DNA of 5,636 nucleotides from JADKCL01 sp046050405 (GTDB taxonomy: Bacteria; Bacteroidota; Bacteroidia; J057; JADKCL01). A program made the position numbers and the translations under genes. The DNA lies in assembly GCA_046050405.1 (NCBI GenBank), contig JBJOPY010000268.1, positions 1 through 5,636 on the forward strand, written 5' to 3'. The stretch's first letter is position 1. Each line of letters starts with the position of its first letter. Under the pieces are notes generated by a model. It saw only the letters and a list, made by a program, of their open reading frames with translations. It ran no database searches and was not told the origin of the DNA. This document shows, piece by piece, positions 4,712 through 5,636 of this stretch.

Positions 4712-5636
4712 ATGAAGAATTTAGGCATCGATCTGGGAACCAACTCCATCGGATGGGCTGTCCTGGAGCAGACCAACGAATTCAACGCAGCACCCCAGTT
4801 TGAACTGCTGCACAAGGGCGTCCACCTGTTCGACACCGGCGTGAACATCGACAGCAAGGGGAAAAGCTCCTCCAAGGCCGCCGAGCGCAGCGCCTTCCGC
4901 CGCGCGCGCAAGCTCAAATTCCGGCGCAAGCTCAGGAAATACGAGACCCTGAAGGCCCTCATCGCGGCAGGCATGTGCCCGCTCCCGCTCGGTGAACTGA
5001 TGGAATGGAGATCCCACGTGGATCCCGTGTCCGGGAAGCAGCGCACCTTCAAGCGCTACCCCACCCATCCCCCCTTCCTCCACTGGCTGAACACCGACAA
5101 CGAAGGGGATGCCGAAGACCGCAAGGCCGGCACCAAGAACCCCTATTACTACCGCGACCTGGCCTCCCGGAAGAAGCTCGACCTCAGCCAGCTCGCAGAC
5201 CGGCTCATCCTCGGCCGCGCCCTCTACCACCTCGCCCAGCGGCGCGGATTCCTCAGCAACCGCCTGGACGGCGGCTCCGAGGACACCCTCCAGGCAGAGC
5301 GGCAGAACATCCAGGACATCATCGACACCGCCGAGGACAAGCGAGCCCTCCTGGACAAGCCCGAGACCAAGGGAGTGGTCACCCAGGGAATCGACGCGCT
5401 GGACCAGAGGATGGCCGCCGGGGGCTTCACGACCCTCGGGCAGTACTTCCACCACCAGCACCGCCAGGCCATCAGGATCCGCCAGCAATATACCGACCGG
5501 GAAAAGCACTACCTCGCCGAGTTCGAGGCCATCTGCACCATGCAAGGCCTGGACGGGGAGCTCGTCCGGGCCCTCCGCCGCGCCATCTTCTTCCAGCGTC
5601 CCCTCAAGTCGCAAAAAGGGACCATCGGCAGGTGCG
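4712..5636 (+). CDS. cas9: CRISPR-associated endonuclease Cas9, N-terminal 308 residues (truncated by window edge)
   Basis: RNA-guided DNA endonuclease of type II CRISPR-Cas; with crRNA and tracrRNA it cuts both strands of invading DNA. ATG 4712 starts directly before the RuvC-I motif GIDLGTNSIGWAV (residues 5-17), whose Asp7 corresponds to the catalytic Asp10 of Streptococcus pyogenes Cas9. The arginine-rich bridge helix runs from Glu58 to about Leu83 (ERSAFRRARKLKFRRKLRK at its start). REC-lobe sequence follows, with RALYHLAQRRGFLSNR (169-184) and FFQRPLKSQKG (293-303), both typical of Bacteroidota Cas9 as I remember them. I translated all 308 codons without finding a stop or frameshift. 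HNH, RuvC-II/III and the PAM-interacting domain lie beyond the window. There is no SD, as usual in Bacteroidota. The divergent tracrRNA starts about 60 bp upstream; no confident cas9 promoter box was found. Subtype II-C is inferred from the tracrRNA and its placement; csn2 or cas4 cannot be excluded. Confidence 0.97.
   Translation, partial: MKNLGIDLGTNSIGWAVLEQTNEFNAAPQFELLHKGVHLFDTGVNIDSKGKSSSKAAERSAFRRARKLKFRRKLRKYETLKALIAAGMCPLPLGELMEWRSHVDPVSGKQRTFKRYPTHPPFLHWLNTDNEGDAEDRKAGTKNPYYYRDLASRKKLDLSQLADRLILGRALYHLAQRRGFLSNRLDGGSEDTLQAERQNIQDIIDTAEDKRALLDKPETKGVVTQGIDALDQRMAAGGFTTLGQYFHHQHRQAIRIRQQYTDREKHYLAEFEAICTMQGLDGELVRALRRAIFFQRPLKSQKGTIGRC

Noticed and set aside
4721..5614. Long minus-strand frame of 297 codons
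   Set aside because: It is the antisense shadow of cas9, whose plus-strand reading has unmistakable conserved motifs.

Overview
The window looks like a chromosomal segment of a fairly GC-rich member of the Bacteroidota. The evidence is a tRNA gene preceded by a textbook Bacteroidota promoter (TTTG, 21-nt spacer, TAGATTTG), the same TAnnTTTG box (TATCTTTG) in front of a second RNA gene, start codons without Shine-Dalgarno sequences, and a pair of glycine/aspartate repeat proteins of a kind I associate with Bacteroidota. The genus cannot be read from the sequence.

Layout: (1) 1-1380, the 3' part of an MsbA/MdlB-like ABC exporter gene whose start lies off the left edge. (2) 1425-1838 and 1924-2289, two tandem paralogues of 137 and 121 residues, each built from six exact 17-residue units and ending in an aromatic tail. 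The first has a signal peptide, the second does not. (3) 2290-2590, nothing recognisable apart from a small hairpin. (4) 2631-2704, tRNA-Thr(CGU) on the minus strand, with its promoter and a perfect 16-bp hairpin just downstream. (5) About 2845-4222, an IS3-family insertion sequence on the minus strand (orfA, orfB, imperfect terminal inverted repeats). Its two reading frames are not in the usual -1 register. (6) 4223-4563, GC-rich DNA with no convincing gene. (7) 4564-4650, a tracrRNA gene on the minus strand ending in a strong UUCG-loop terminator. (8) 4712-5636, the first 308 codons of cas9 on the plus strand, cut by the right edge.

The main finding is the left edge of a type II CRISPR-Cas locus, most likely subtype II-C. 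The Cas9 N-terminus has the RuvC-I motif with the catalytic Asp, the arginine-rich bridge helix and the start of the REC lobe. Immediately upstream and divergent from it is an RNA gene whose core (ACAATAAGGC, then TGTGCCGC) matches my memory of the Neisseria meningitidis Cas9 tracrRNA. Promoter, anti-repeat, short nexus hairpin, a second small hairpin and the terminator can all be placed. Cas9 would bind this RNA paired with crRNA. The CRISPR array, cas1 and cas2 are not in the window and would be expected to the right of cas9. The anti-repeat predicts that the repeats begin roughly with ATTGTGATAAGATGA.

The ABC exporter, the repeat proteins and the tRNA are probably chromosomal background. 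The IS3 element sits about 340 bp from the tracrRNA terminator, between that background and the CRISPR locus.
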